64,000 nt of DNA from Novosphingobium pentaromativorans US6-1. GTDB lineage: Bacteria > Pseudomonadota > Alphaproteobacteria > Sphingomonadales > Sphingomonadaceae. Positions within the stretch are counted from its first letter, which is position 1, and each line of letters begins with the position of its first letter. Positions 25,126 through 34,176 of the stretch are shown here, piece by piece. The notes below the pieces were generated by a model. That model searched no databases. It was given only the letters and a program-made list of their open reading frames with translations, and was not told where the DNA came from. The position numbers were made by a program, and so were the translations under genes. The stretch is from NCBI RefSeq assembly GCF_000767465.1, contig NZ_CP009291.1:3762501-3826500 (forward strand), in the 5' to 3' direction.

Positions 25126-25517
25126 CACTTCGACCTTTCTCTAATCGACAGGACCTCAGCTGCTTGCTCGGTCGCGATGCGCTGCCGGGCATCACCGTAT
25201 CCCTGCATCATCGCCTCAAGGTGCTTGTTGCGAGCCTCGGCGACAGCGTGCTGTTCCTTGCATTCGGAAAGCTCTTGCTCGACGTGGTCGAGCCGCTTCG
25301 TCAGTGCATCGATCCTATCTTCGAGGCCTTTGATCAGCTTGTCCGTACTCGCGTCGAGCCGGTCGGCCCTCTTGTCCATTCGTCCCCCGAAGTATTCGAT
25401 GATCCACCGCGCGGCGCTGCCCAGAGCACGCATGATCCCGATGGCGAGCACGCCGCCTGCACCGAGCCCGACGCCCATCGGCAGCGTTGTCGACGCAAGA
25501 GAGGCAAGGTCAGGCAC
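25125..25517 (-). CDS. Membrane-anchored coiled-coil phage protein
   Basis: The 130-residue protein starts at GTG 25517 behind AAAGGG. It has one hydrophobic segment (about residues 14-40, MGVGLGAGGVLAIGIMRAL) followed by a long heptad-like coiled coil (residues 50-125: DKRADRLDASTDKLIKGLED and on). It lies just ahead of the endolysin in the late operon. It could be a lysis accessory or a second holin-type protein; the family is not recognised. Confidence 0.6.
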   Translation of the reverse strand: MPDLASLASTTLPMGVGLGAGGVLAIGIMRALGSAARWIIEYFGGRMDKRADRLDASTDKLIKGLEDRIDALTKRLDHVEQELSECKEQHAVAEARNKHLEAMMQGYGDARQRIATEQAAEVLSIRERSK

Positions 25518-25520
25518 CGT

Positions 25521-25637
25521 TCACGCCCTTTGCCTGTAATATGCGGCAAACACTGGATTGCGCAGTTCTTCGGAGATCTGCGCCTCGCTCATCTGCCCCG
25601 AACGGATGCAGGCAATCAGGCGTTCGAAGTGGCTCAT
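25521..25637 (-). CDS. Small hypothetical protein (38 aa)
   Basis: ATG 25637 overlaps the stop of the preceding gene by ATGA and the frame runs 38 codons (MSHFERLIACIRSGQMSEAQ onward, ending YYRQRA). It closes four bases before the next gene start. Tight packing and codon use support translation. Function unknown. Confidence 0.55.
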   Translation of the reverse strand: MSHFERLIACIRSGQMSEAQISEELRNPVFAAYYRQRA

Positions 25638-25843
25638 ATCTCGCCCGTTCCCAGAGGACGCCCACCGAAGGCCGTGACAGGGCTCCCGCATGCGCAGGAG
25701 ATGCGCCAGTGATGCTTGACCCGCCCGATGGCGTCAGATTGCACCTCCACGCAGTCGGGATCGTCGCTGGGCCAGGTCACGCGCTCGCCGCAGGACTTGC
25801 AGACCGTGTTGAAGGCGATGACCATGCCTTGCTCCTCACTCAT
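25634..25843 (-). CDS. Small zinc-ribbon-like protein (69 aa)
   Basis: The protein carries two Cys pairs, CKSCG near residue 15 and CACG near residue 50, consistent with a zinc ribbon. It overlaps the tail-fibre gene and the following small gene by ATGA on both sides. Function unknown; such small zinc proteins are frequent between phage tail and lysis genes. Confidence 0.6.
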   Translation of the reverse strand: MSEEQGMVIAFNTVCKSCGERVTWPSDDPDCVEVQSDAIGRVKHHWRISCACGSPVTAFGGRPLGTGEI

Positions 25844-27207
25844 GTCAGGCGCACCTTGACCGCGCCGGATGTGTGATAAAGCCCGCCAACAGGAACGCCC
25901 CCGGCGGCGGCGGCTGTGTCATCAGCAAAAGAGAATGACGGCAGGTCAATGATTTGAATGCCGCCGCCGATAGGAATTACAACACGATCAAAAGCAGACG
26001 CGCCAACGCCATATCCGAATGTGATTTGAGATGTCCCCCCGGATAGCCCACGAAACGACATCCACGGCGAGCTTGCTGCCGCGTCGGAACCATCCACGCT
26101 GCCGCGAAACCTGAGTTCCGTAGAGGTCCAATCCGAGCCTGCGGCATAGCGGTTGAACTCGACATGTCCGGCAAGGGCGTTGCCGCTTGCCGCTTCAAGA
26201 AGGTAGCACTCCTGACGCGCGTACTGCCCCGTTTCAAGGTCACCCGGATTGACGTAGACTCTCCCATCCCCATCGACCTGAAAGGCTGTCCGCCCTTCGA
26301 AAATAGCGGTGATGTGGTTGCCGAACTGCCCGCCGCTGACTTCGGTGATGAACAGCAGGCCATAATCGATCGTTCCGGTATTTGGCGTGGCATAGTAACC
26401 GAACGAGGTATTATTGACCGTATCGATGACGCCCATCTGGGTTCGGATATCGAGCAGCGTAGTGCCGCCGCCATCGATATGCTTCGTCGTCCCCTCGTGC
26501 TGTCCCCAGAAGCCGGTCCCACCGTTCCAACCGGCAACATCGGTCAGGATCGCGCACGCGTCCGACGCCGTACCGGCCTGACGGACAACGATATTGAGGC
26601 CGTCAATCTCACCGACATTTGTGCCGCCCTTGATGACGGAAATATTGAACCCGATATCGGCGTTGGCCGGTCCATTCGCCAGAGAACCGGTAGGGCGAAG
26701 ACTAAGCCCAAGACCGGAGAATTGCTCGCCACTATGAGAACCCCTGTCCGCAGGTTCCATGAGGTGCCGCGCGGTGCGGCCCGATTCACCGCTTGTCTCG
26801 TACACACTCCACGAGGTCGGAGTTTGACCAGCTATCGTATAGGTGATGTTGTACGGCGTGAAGTTGACAAGGGTAGCCCCTTTGTCTGCCTCGGTCGAGG
26901 CGAGATCCTCGTTTTTGGCATATGTCGCTTCAGAGTATGCAGTTGTCGCAAGCGTCCGTTGGGCAACTGCAACACCAAGATTGTTCAAGTATACAGTTAC
27001 AGTTCCGTCGCCATTATCGACAGCAAATGCCTCTCCATCGCTGGTTGAAGCGAGACCTGCAGCTGTGCTGCTGTAAGTTGGACCAGCTGCAGATTCCGCC
27101 GTTGCCGCCGAAATGGTCGCGGACGCTTCCGATGCGGCTGCTCTGGTCGCAGATCCAATTGCGAGGCGAGCGCCAGGGCCAACGAAATCAAGTTCAATGT
27201 CGGCCAT
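25840..27207 (-). CDS. Putative tail fibre / receptor-binding protein
   Basis: The 455-residue protein begins with an Ala/Ser/Thr-rich helical stretch (residues about 15-60) and continues as Gly- and Asn-rich beta-structure without recognised enzymatic motifs. The C-terminus SFADDTAAAAGGVPVGGLYH is a recurring end motif of phage tail fibre-like and hypothetical tail proteins. It is the last structural gene before the lysis cassette, a usual place for the distal fibre. Host specificity would depend on it. Assignment by context and composition. Confidence 0.65.
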   Translation of the reverse strand: MADIELDFVGPGARLAIGSATRAAASEASATISAATAESAAGPTYSSTAAGLASTSDGEAFAVDNGDGTVTVYLNNLGVAVAQRTLATTAYSEATYAKNEDLASTEADKGATLVNFTPYNITYTIAGQTPTSWSVYETSGESGRTARHLMEPADRGSHSGEQFSGLGLSLRPTGSLANGPANADIGFNISVIKGGTNVGEIDGLNIVVRQAGTASDACAILTDVAGWNGGTGFWGQHEGTTKHIDGGGTTLLDIRTQMGVIDTVNNTSFGYYATPNTGTIDYGLLFITEVSGGQFGNHITAIFEGRTAFQVDGDGRVYVNPGDLETGQYARQECYLLEAASGNALAGHVEFNRYAAGSDWTSTELRFRGSVDGSDAAASSPWMSFRGLSGGTSQITFGYGVGASAFDRVVIPIGGGIQIIDLPSFSFADDTAAAAGGVPVGGLYHTSGAVKVRLT

Positions 27208-27593
27208 CAGATAGACCCCTTGATTGGAAAGGCGCCGTACATGAGGGTTGTTTCGGCATCGCTTCCCGTCTCACCCGCGAGCGCAGAGACGCGAAATTCG
27301 TAGTAAAGGTTGAGGTTTGCGCCTTCGTCAGAAGGTGCCAGCACCGCCTTTGCCGCCTGCACAGCCGCTTTCGAAGCGTATGCCTGCAATATCGATGTCG
27401 GCACGCCATCGTCATCGTAGATGACCTCGATCAGCGTTACAGTTGCCGCTATAGCCGGTGACGCCTCTGGGGCCGTGGCAATGTTGAACACGCCGGTCTC
27501 GCCAGTCATATCAACGCCGACGAGCGAGAAAACGAACTTGAGATCGCTGCCCGTGAATGCCGAAAGGCCATCAACCCTGCGCGCGATAGCCAT
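27207..27593 (-). CDS. Hypothetical tail-region protein
   Basis: The 128-residue, beta-rich protein is coupled to both neighbours (TAATG at its start, TGATG at its stop). No recognised family. Its place between two distal-tail genes suggests a small fibre adaptor. Confidence 0.6.
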   Translation of the reverse strand: MAIARRVDGLSAFTGSDLKFVFSLVGVDMTGETGVFNIATAPEASPAIAATVTLIEVIYDDDGVPTSILQAYASKAAVQAAKAVLAPSDEGANLNLYYEFRVSALAGETGSDAETTLMYGAFPIKGSI

Positions 27594-28273
27594 TAGGAAA
27601 CCCCCACTGGTACGGATTCAATGAAAGTGATTGAGCTCTCGGAAAACCGTCCGAAGTTGATAGGACTCTCGAAATCCTGGGCGGGCTGCATGCGGCACCT
27701 TACGACCGGCCAATCGAAATTGACTGCGGCGCCGGCGGTTACAGCCTCGCGGAGCGGCGGGCGGATCGAGAAGATCCCCGCCGAGGTTTCGCGCACAATG
27801 CGATAGGCGTAGTCTCCAATGCTGAACTTCTCGCCACCGACAATCTCGCCCTGAGACGTCAGGTTGATCTGCAGTGAAGTCGCTCGAAGGGCAGCGTTTG
27901 CTCCAATTGATGCTGACATATGCGAAACCGAATAAGCTGCGCTGGTCGGAAACACGTCGTTATCGGTGACCAGTTTCGAGACGCGCACCGCCTTATCCCA
28001 TGCGAAGGGCCTCGGGCCTGTCGGCAGTGAAAGGATCGGGACCAGACACTCGGTTGCCCCGCCATCGAGATAGCCGGCCCATGCACTCCAGGCACGCTGC
28101 TGTGCGGGCGTGGTCAAATTGATTCCGGAAAATTCAATGATCCAGCGACCGCCGCCATCTGTGGCAATCACGTCCTCGACGCCAGACAGAGACGCGCCTC
28201 CCGAGATCGTCTGTGAAACCGGGCGTGCGTTCACGATCTTCGGCTTGAAAAGATGAGCGGGCCAGATGAACAT
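27593..28273 (-). CDS. Hypothetical tail protein
   Basis: The 226-residue protein (MFIWPAHLFKPKIVNARPVS at the start) has the style of minor tail proteins found after the tip protein in alphaproteobacterial siphophages: Trp/Tyr-rich strands, GRWIIEFSGINLTTPAQQRAW, and a C-terminal FESPINFGRFSESSITFIE. I cannot name the family. A stop-associated repeat lies between it and the upstream tip-protein gene. Confidence 0.6.
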   Translation of the reverse strand: MFIWPAHLFKPKIVNARPVSQTISGGASLSGVEDVIATDGGGRWIIEFSGINLTTPAQQRAWSAWAGYLDGGATECLVPILSLPTGPRPFAWDKAVRVSKLVTDNDVFPTSAAYSVSHMSASIGANAALRATSLQINLTSQGEIVGGEKFSIGDYAYRIVRETSAGIFSIRPPLREAVTAGAAVNFDWPVVRCRMQPAQDFESPINFGRFSESSITFIESVPVGVS

Positions 28274-28307
28274 GGCCGCATCTTGGCCACGATGGAGCGT
28301 GTCGCTC

Positions 28308-28316
28308 TACGGACGG
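28308..28316 (-). repeat. Stop-associated repeat (CCGTCCGTA)
   Basis: On the minus strand CCGTCCGTAGAG follows the TAG stop of the tail-tip gene without a gap, then GAGCG-ACA-CGCTC can form a small hairpin. It is one of six good copies at late-gene ends. Confidence 0.6.
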
Positions 28317-30488
28317 CTAGGTGACGGTTACCGGAATAGGGCCGGTCGTTGAGTAGGCGGTGCCGGCTGAATTGTAGGACACCGTCCACAGGTAGTAGTC
28401 ATCGGCCGACAAGCTCTCTGTGAACACCTCTCCTTCGCCAGCGCCACCGGTATAGTCACCGCCGAGCTGCGTTGCGCTGCCGAATACCGACGTCGTCCCA
28501 TACCAGAGTTCGGAGTGCCCGAAATTCGACGAAGTGCTGTTCGACCAGCTACCCGATACCTCGCCGGTGCCGCCGTTCGCGGTAAAGGCTGTGTTGGGCG
28601 AGGGGGCGAGATTTTCGGTCGTCGTGTCGACGGTTTCGGTGCTCGCCCAGTCCGAAGTGCGCCCGTCGCCCACTTGGTAGGCGACAGAGACATCGACGCT
28701 GGCGTTCGATGGCACGGAATCGGAAAGCAGTTGCACCGACGTCCCCGCATCGATGTCGGTATACTCAGCCTCATTCCAGACCGTGTTCGCCGAGAGTTTC
28801 CAGCGCAGGAACCAAGTGAGATCGGATCGGTCTTCGGCGTCGACGGTCACGCTGATTTGGGCGAAAGACCCATCCGATGACAACACGGCAGATGCTGTAT
28901 CGATCGTCGGCGTTGTCAACGGCTCGAGTGCGACGCGGTTACCTACCGGGGCCGGGTCGCCTTCTTCGGTCGCTGGGTTCCATGCATCGATATTCGGGTC
29001 GACGGCCACCCATGAGAAGGTGACGCCGCCTGTGCTGAGATTGCGCGTGACCGCGGTGATCTCGACGGGACCGTCATAGAACGTGGTACCGGCCTCGGTG
29101 AGCGTCAGGTTGATAAAGCGCTCTCCGCGCACAACGCGTCCGGACGCATTGGTCGTAACAGTGCCGCGATAGAGGGCGTTCTTGCGAGCCATTTGCCGCT
29201 TGGCAAGGCGGCGCACCTGACCCCATGACGGCACCTGTGGCTCAAGCGAATCCGTGAGTATTTGACCGCGCTCAGCGATGTCGTCTTCGTCACGCCAGGC
29301 ATTGGTCTCCACGGTGTTGTAATCGTGGTCAGCCGAAACATATGAGCAGATGATCTCGTTGATGGCTTCGTCGTCATCGACGCCGACACCGTTCCATTCA
29401 AAGGCAATGATTTCATCTGCGCCGATGCTTATTGTCGGGGTGTAGTATTTCCCCGCGTAGACGACATAAGCACCGTCAGAGCGGGTGGCGATCCACCCGT
29501 CGCAGCACTGCATGATGGCTGACTTAACCGAGGCATGCGTGTCGGTATGCTTGTGAGCGACACATGACCGCCAACGTTTTTCAGTGCCCCCAGCCTTGAG
29601 CGCGATATCCTCGTCGCATACGTCCGCAGCGGCCTTCCAGTAGTCCAGTGCCGGCGCGATCTTGGTCGCATAATCGATCTGCTCATGCACAAGCATGTAG
29701 TGCATCAGGTGCCGGATTGCGTTCTCGGTCCAGGTCCATGCGCTTTCGTCGGTTGGATCTGTGGCGTAGGGATCAGGGCACTTCTGCCATTTCGCCGCCA
29801 TGGAAGCGACGGGCACGCCGTTAGGGTAGATGTCGAGGAAGTGTTTCGACTTCACCGCCTCACAGATGACAGCGAGTTGCACGACTCCATCGCCACGGTG
29901 AGCGGTGCCCCAGATCGATGAACCGAGTTTCGTCGTGACTGCCGAAATAGAAGCGCCAGGCGAGGCACCTGTCGTGCTGTAGATTTTGACCGTGCTGTCG
30001 GCGTAACGACCATCATCGCCTTCATTCACCACACTTCCAGTGAGCGTCACCGCGTCATCGGCGAGGTAATATTGGAGGATCTGGGTGAGCTCTCCGTCAT
30101 GTACCGCGTAGACATCGACTGCGGCGCCATCAGGTGCGGTCTCGTAGAGGATATAGGCTCCGTAGAGACGGCTCGTGCCGTAAGCTGAGACACGCGGCGG
30201 GCGGGAATTCTTGATCGCCGTTTCTGCCTGATCTGGCTTCGGCGCCGATGGCCCGAGACCGAGGATGCCACCAACGGTCTGCAAGCCATTAATGGTGAGG
30301 CCCGTCGTGAGCGCGAACGCCGCCACCTGACTGAAAGTCAGGGCCGCAGATGCGGCCAAGCCCACCGTGCCGGTTACAGCACTCAGGCCGCCGAAGATGG
30401 CGCCGCTGATTGCCTGGCCGACACCGGGAATGACGTTGACCGCGACAGCCAGGCCGACCGAAATGATGGCGCCTACCGTCTTACCCAT
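28317..30488 (-). CDS. Tail tip / central fibre protein (lambda J-like)
   Basis: The 723-residue protein is best started at ATG 30488; a TTG three codons upstream is less likely. Residues 1-80 are hydrophobic and Gly/Ala-rich (tip membrane-interacting type region), followed by a PPRVSAYGTSRLYGAYILYE segment and hub domain seen in J-like proteins of siphophages. From about residue 510 to the end there are fibronectin-III-like repeats (SFAQISVTVDAEDRSDLTWF, then EVSGSWSNSTSSNFGHSELWY). It should form the tail tip and contact the receptor. It follows the cell-wall-hydrolase-like and hub genes, as in lambda (L-K-I-J). Confidence 0.8.
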   Translation of the reverse strand: MGKTVGAIISVGLAVAVNVIPGVGQAISGAIFGGLSAVTGTVGLAASAALTFSQVAAFALTTGLTINGLQTVGGILGLGPSAPKPDQAETAIKNSRPPRVSAYGTSRLYGAYILYETAPDGAAVDVYAVHDGELTQILQYYLADDAVTLTGSVVNEGDDGRYADSTVKIYSTTGASPGASISAVTTKLGSSIWGTAHRGDGVVQLAVICEAVKSKHFLDIYPNGVPVASMAAKWQKCPDPYATDPTDESAWTWTENAIRHLMHYMLVHEQIDYATKIAPALDYWKAAADVCDEDIALKAGGTEKRWRSCVAHKHTDTHASVKSAIMQCCDGWIATRSDGAYVVYAGKYYTPTISIGADEIIAFEWNGVGVDDDEAINEIICSYVSADHDYNTVETNAWRDEDDIAERGQILTDSLEPQVPSWGQVRRLAKRQMARKNALYRGTVTTNASGRVVRGERFINLTLTEAGTTFYDGPVEITAVTRNLSTGGVTFSWVAVDPNIDAWNPATEEGDPAPVGNRVALEPLTTPTIDTASAVLSSDGSFAQISVTVDAEDRSDLTWFLRWKLSANTVWNEAEYTDIDAGTSVQLLSDSVPSNASVDVSVAYQVGDGRTSDWASTETVDTTTENLAPSPNTAFTANGGTGEVSGSWSNSTSSNFGHSELWYGTTSVFGSATQLGGDYTGGAGEGEVFTESLSADDYYLWTVSYNSAGTAYSTTGPIPVTVT

Positions 30489-30885
30489 GGTCGCCAACCG
30501 CCCAAACGGTCACGATGCAGTCCTGATCGACCGACGAAAAGCCGATGCCGCGCTCGCCTACAAAAACCCAGCGGCGGCCAGTGTAGATCGAGCCGGCCTC
30601 CTGTTCTCCCACGCGCAGGACTGCTACATCGCCCTCGCGTGGCTCGTCGTAGCGCTCTTCGATGCCGATCGAGGCATATCCCGCCGCAAAAAGGCTTTCG
30701 AGGCTCCCGGCCTGCTCGATGATCTCGAGCGCACCTTCTTCGGTATCGTAGGTTCCGCGCCAAGCTGCCATCGGATCGGGAAGACCAAGCGCAACGGTCC
30801 AGTCCGCAGGCAGCGTGACACAATCGTGAACGCCGGGCTCGCGCCGCTTGGCGTTGAGGGTGAGAAGGTAGTCGCCGAGGGTCAT
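30481..30885 (-). CDS. DUF6950-like tail protein (NlpC/P60-like position)
   Basis: The 134-residue protein starts at ATG 30885 (ATGA overlap). It has HDC near residue 20 (EPGVHDCVTLPADWTVALGL) and the GDVAVLRVG strand typical of the small phage proteins named DUF6950, which take the place of lambda K near the tail tip. The Cys may be a remnant or active NlpC/P60 nucleophile. The family name is from memory of the pattern. Confidence 0.65.
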   Translation of the reverse strand: MTLGDYLLTLNAKRREPGVHDCVTLPADWTVALGLPDPMAAWRGTYDTEEGALEIIEQAGSLESLFAAGYASIGIEERYDEPREGDVAVLRVGEQEAGSIYTGRRWVFVGERGIGFSSVDQDCIVTVWAVGDHG

Positions 30886-31442
30886 TTGGGTCCAAACCTG
30901 CGCGAGGTGCCAAGCGTAATTCCGCCGACGTGACTGAATATCGCATCGTCCGAGGAGCGACGGCGTTGATCTGAATCGGTGAAGAAGGCGATCTTGGCGC
31001 GGCTCCGCGTTGTCGAACCCTGCACGATCGTCAGGGTTATGGAGCGCGTCAGGTTGCCCGAACTGTCGGATTGCGGACGGCTGACGGATAGCGAGCGTGC
31101 CTCGAATACCTGCTCCCATGTCACCGACGCCAACTGCCAGTCGTTGTCGAAGCGAATGGTTCCGATATCGACCCTGGCGCCGCGGACTGTTGCAGCATCA
31201 TCGATGGCAAAGCGGACAGTCTCATCGGATACGCCTGAGACAGTGAAGTCTAGCCGCTCAGCAGTGCCGCCGATGAGTTGCTGGAAGTCAGGAACGCTGA
31301 CGAGCTCACCGCCACCAAGCGCAATTGCGTCTGCTGGAATGACATCATCAGCCGGCATCAGAAGGTTGCCGATCCCGGACCAGAGAAGGGCTGGGGGATC
31401 GCAATCGATGCGAACCACGACGCTCTCGCGGTAGCTTGCCAT
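30882..31442 (-). CDS. Putative tail hub / distal tail protein
   Basis: The 186-residue protein lies between the tape measure and the DUF6950-like gene and is coupled to both (TGATG, ATGA). It is beta-rich, with a central RLDFTVSGVSDETVRFAIDD and a Ser/Arg-rich C-terminal segment. By position it corresponds to a distal tail or lambda L-like protein; the family was not recognised. Confidence 0.6.
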   Translation of the reverse strand: MASYRESVVVRIDCDPPALLWSGIGNLLMPADDVIPADAIALGGGELVSVPDFQQLIGGTAERLDFTVSGVSDETVRFAIDDAATVRGARVDIGTIRFDNDWQLASVTWEQVFEARSLSVSRPQSDSSGNLTRSITLTIVQGSTTRSRAKIAFFTDSDQRRRSSDDAIFSHVGGITLGTSRRFGPK

Positions 31443-33022
31443 CAGGTACCGTCTCTTTGGAAGCTGCTCAGGCGGCTAGGGATGCCACGCATGACGGCCT
31501 GTCCCATTGCTCCTGCCGCCTGCGCCGCTTTCGCGCTCGCCGTGTCGTTGACGTACTGCAGAAGCTCAGGCGTCGTGATGCCACCGCGCGCGTCGAGGAC
31601 AAAAGTCTGGTTGATCTGGGCGGGTGCGCCTCCACCGCGTGAAAGGCTCGGATTGGTTACATGAAGAGTTTCGCCGTTCGAGACTTTAGCGATGGGCGAG
31701 CCATTGAGCGAAAGCACGTTCTTGTCGATGCCGCCGCGCCCGCCGATCGAGAGTGATCCTCCGCTTGCGAAACCGGGAATGGCTGAACTGATCGCAGACG
31801 TAAGCGCTCCGCCCAGGCTAAATTCGCCGCCTCCAATCTTGGCGATCGTGAAACGCGCGAGAACCTCGGCGATGACGCGCAGCCCGATTGCCTTGAAGTC
31901 AGCCCAAATCGCGCTTGTGCCGCCCCGAAAGGCATCTTCATAGATCGACGCGAGTGAACGGACCTGCTGCTCCTGCTGGTAATGCAGACGGGCATCGGTG
32001 CGTTCGCGCTCTTGCGCGCGGAATTCCTCCATTCGCCGAACTTGCTCGCGAAAATCGTCCCAGTCGGCATCGCTCTGCTTCTGAAATGCATCAGCGAATG
32101 CGACGAGCATGTCCTGCTGTGCCTGCGCAATTACATCGTCGAGAGATTCCTTCACAGGTGTCGTATCGACGCGGGAGGAGCGGGCGCCGCGACCGGATGA
32201 GCTGGAGGATCTGGGCGACGGCGTGCGCGTTGGTGTTTGGCTTTGCCGAGCCCGCGCCTCGGCTTGCATCTGGGCGACCTGCGCATCGCTAGCGATTTGC
32301 TTCAGATCCTTGCGAGACTGCTGGATATCAGCATTGATCCGCTCCTTCTCGCTATTCAATCGGACCAGCCGATTATTTAGGATCTCGAGCGAGTTGCCAC
32401 CTCCGGCCGAGCGCGCGGCGTCCTCCAGAAGGTTCTGCGTCTGGGCAATATCGCGGTTGGTCTTCGCCAGCTCGCCGAGATTGCCGACCAGCTTCTTCGT
32501 TACTTCGTCTGCGGCATTTGAGGCGACCGAAGTCGTGTTGAGGGACGCACGCAGTTTGTCCATCGCGTCCTGCGCAGCGTCTCCTACGCGATCGAGCGCA
32601 TCTTCGGTATCAATCAGGCGCTCCACCAGCGGGGCGAGGACGGCAACTGCTGTAGTTAGGGCGATGCCCCACGGCCCACCGAAGAACGTTGCGAGTTTGC
32701 CTGCCTCACTGCCGGTATTGCCGAGTAGATAGGCGATGTCGGGGAGCTGGATCGCGAGTGCCTGGAACGGGCTCGACCCCGCGGCGACCTGCTGGCCCAT
32801 CTGACTGAATTGCGCGCCGAGCATGGAGGCATTGCGGCCTGTTCCCTGCATTGCCTGCCCGGAATTGCGAGCTGATTGCACGATGGCCCGCTCTGATCGC
32901 TCGACGGAGTTCGTGATTTTGGCTGCGTTCGCGTCGACGACACGGGTGGCGCCGGTCATTTCCTTTTCGAGTTGGTCCAGATCTGCACGAACCTCGACGG
33001 CGATCAGTTCAAGCGGATCCAT
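31442..33022 (-). CDS. Tail tape measure protein
   Basis: The 526-residue protein starts at ATG 33022 (TGATG with the gpT-like ORF). The N-terminal 90 residues are coiled coil (LDQLEKEMTGATRVVDANAAK), followed by hydrophobic segments (LATFFGGPWGIALTTAVAVLAPLV) and long helices, then a Gly-rich region and MHV-type strands near the end. It fixes tail length; at about 0.15 nm per residue the tail would be near 80 nm, a rough inference. Its location just after the chaperone genes fits. Confidence 0.85.
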   Translation of the reverse strand: MDPLELIAVEVRADLDQLEKEMTGATRVVDANAAKITNSVERSERAIVQSARNSGQAMQGTGRNASMLGAQFSQMGQQVAAGSSPFQALAIQLPDIAYLLGNTGSEAGKLATFFGGPWGIALTTAVAVLAPLVERLIDTEDALDRVGDAAQDAMDKLRASLNTTSVASNAADEVTKKLVGNLGELAKTNRDIAQTQNLLEDAARSAGGGNSLEILNNRLVRLNSEKERINADIQQSRKDLKQIASDAQVAQMQAEARARQSQTPTRTPSPRSSSSSGRGARSSRVDTTPVKESLDDVIAQAQQDMLVAFADAFQKQSDADWDDFREQVRRMEEFRAQERERTDARLHYQQEQQVRSLASIYEDAFRGGTSAIWADFKAIGLRVIAEVLARFTIAKIGGGEFSLGGALTSAISSAIPGFASGGSLSIGGRGGIDKNVLSLNGSPIAKVSNGETLHVTNPSLSRGGGAPAQINQTFVLDARGGITTPELLQYVNDTASAKAAQAAGAMGQAVMRGIPSRLSSFQRDGT

Positions 33023-33189
33023 CAATGCACTCCTTGCGATGCTGCCGTGATGAGAAGTTCGTCAAACTCTTCCGGGGTGAGAGCCTCGACCTCATCATCA
33101 TCGCTACCCTGAGCCTTCGCCCAGTGATGAAGGGCGGCCTGGTAGTCATAGAGGGACATCGACAGCACCTCGGAGGGCGCGATGCCCAT
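33022..33189 (-). CDS. Tail assembly chaperone, gpT-like part
   Basis: The frame codes for 55 residues from ATG 33189 (SLYDYQAALHHWAKAQG, acidic middle, ending ASQGVH), overlapping the gpG-like stop as TAATG. The same frame is open upstream through the A9 run at 33260-33268, so it can also be joined to the upstream gene by -1 frameshifting, giving a gpGT-like fusion as in lambda. Both modes may occur. The product should help the tape measure during tail assembly. Confidence 0.7.
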   Translation of the reverse strand: MGIAPSEVLSMSLYDYQAALHHWAKAQGSDDDEVEALTPEEFDELLITAASQGVH

Positions 33190-33674
33190 TACGAGGCCAT
33201 TGCCGACGACTTGCCCTCGGTCGAAGCGGCCTTCGGCTTCCGACTGGTACGTTTCACGGTTTTTTTTTGAGCCTCGGCCTGCGCCGGCTCGTAGCCGTTC
33301 ACGCATGCGCTCATGATGACCTCAGCGAGATCCCATGCTTTCGTAAGTGGGTTGCCGGAGTCCGGTTCGAGATATGTTCGGACAAGGTGCGTCGCCAGAT
33401 GGTCGGTGACCTTGATGTCGCGGCCATCGACGAAGCCGGCACCGCCGCCGATCAGCCCTTGCCGACAGATCTCCATGACCTCGCGCAAACCGAAATTCGC
33501 CTGCAGGCCGTACCCGAAGCTGACGCCATCCTTCTGGTAGCGGCCATCCATGACATGCGCATAGATCGCGCCGATTCGGGCATTGCACTTTTCCTCGATG
33601 GCAATGATCTGTGCCATGCCGAGGCGGAAGGTGTAATCGCCATCACCGAACGGGATGTCGCGATGCGTCTGCAT
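33189..33674 (-). CDS. Tail assembly chaperone, gpG-like
   Basis: The 161-residue protein (FGDGDYTFRLGMAQIIAIEEK start, LREVMEICRQGLIGGG in the middle) matches the tail chaperone type seen in gene-transfer-agent-like and siphophage tails. It lies between the tail tube and tape measure genes. Its Lys-rich end (QKKTVKRTSRKPK) is coded by the slippery A run, after which a -1 shift would leave this frame. Confidence 0.75.
   Translation of the reverse strand: MQTHRDIPFGDGDYTFRLGMAQIIAIEEKCNARIGAIYAHVMDGRYQKDGVSFGYGLQANFGLREVMEICRQGLIGGGAGFVDGRDIKVTDHLATHLVRTYLEPDSGNPLTKAWDLAEVIMSACVNGYEPAQAEAQKKTVKRTSRKPKAASTEGKSSAMAS
33260..33268 (-). promoter_or_regulatory. Putative -1 ribosomal frameshift site (A9 run)
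   Basis: Minus-strand A9 read in frame as CAA AAA AAA ACC provides an A-AAA-AAA slip heptamer. A -1 shift joins the gpG-like frame to the gpT-like frame, which is open on both sides of the run. The position between tail tube and tape measure genes is the conserved place for such a shift. Confidence 0.75.
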
Positions 33675-33677
33675 GGA

Positions 33678-34112
33678 TCAACCCTTGGTAAGAACGCCGT
33701 TGCCGGAGAGGGTAATGGAGATCGAGCACTTGTCGCCATTGACGGCCCCAAGCGTCAGGTCGGTCATGATGGCGTTTCCGGTGTAGGAGCGGACGGTCGT
33801 GCCGGAACTGTCGACGAAGTTTAGTTTCCAGTTCGAGGCTGCGTCATACGCGGCCTCAAGATCATCCAGAACCGAAAGCACCGCTTGACCGGAGCCGTTC
33901 ATCGTCCAGTCGCCAGCGAGAATCTCGCGCTCGGTAATAGGGCTGGCTTCCGGGTCGGTGCAGTCCCACAGAACCGTGTCCTGCGTCTGCCGCGTGCGCT
34001 GCAGACCCTTCGTAGTGATGCCGCAGACGGTCGTGAATGCCTCAGTAGGGGTTGCGCCGTCGCCGAGCTGGAGAAGGACGCGCTGGCCCTTGATTGTGGT
34101 CGGATAGGTCAT
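33678..34112 (-). CDS. Major tail tube protein
   Basis: The 144-residue protein (IKGQRVLLQLGDGATPTEAF, TRQTQDTVLWDCTDP, DWTMNGSGQAVLS) follows the pattern of the short phage major tail / tail tube proteins. It precedes the tail chaperone pair. It polymerises into the tail tube. Its gene is preceded by a 64-base gap that holds a stop-associated repeat and a hairpin (AGCGT-TCCGG...CCGGA-G-ACGCT), which could serve high expression. Confidence 0.85.
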   Translation of the reverse strand: MTYPTTIKGQRVLLQLGDGATPTEAFTTVCGITTKGLQRTRQTQDTVLWDCTDPEASPITEREILAGDWTMNGSGQAVLSVLDDLEAAYDAASNWKLNFVDSSGTTVRSYTGNAIMTDLTLGAVNGDKCSISITLSGNGVLTKG

Positions 34113-34167
34113 CTGTCAGCGTCTCCGGTCATTTGCCGGAACGCTATGGCTATGCTGCCACGCGCTC

Positions 34168-34176
34168 TACGGACGC
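34168..34176 (-). repeat. Stop-associated repeat (GCGTCCGTA)
   Basis: GCGTCCGTAGAG on the minus strand follows the TAA stop of the DUF3168 gene directly. Same core as at 28308, 34636, 41849 and 45111. Confidence 0.6.
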
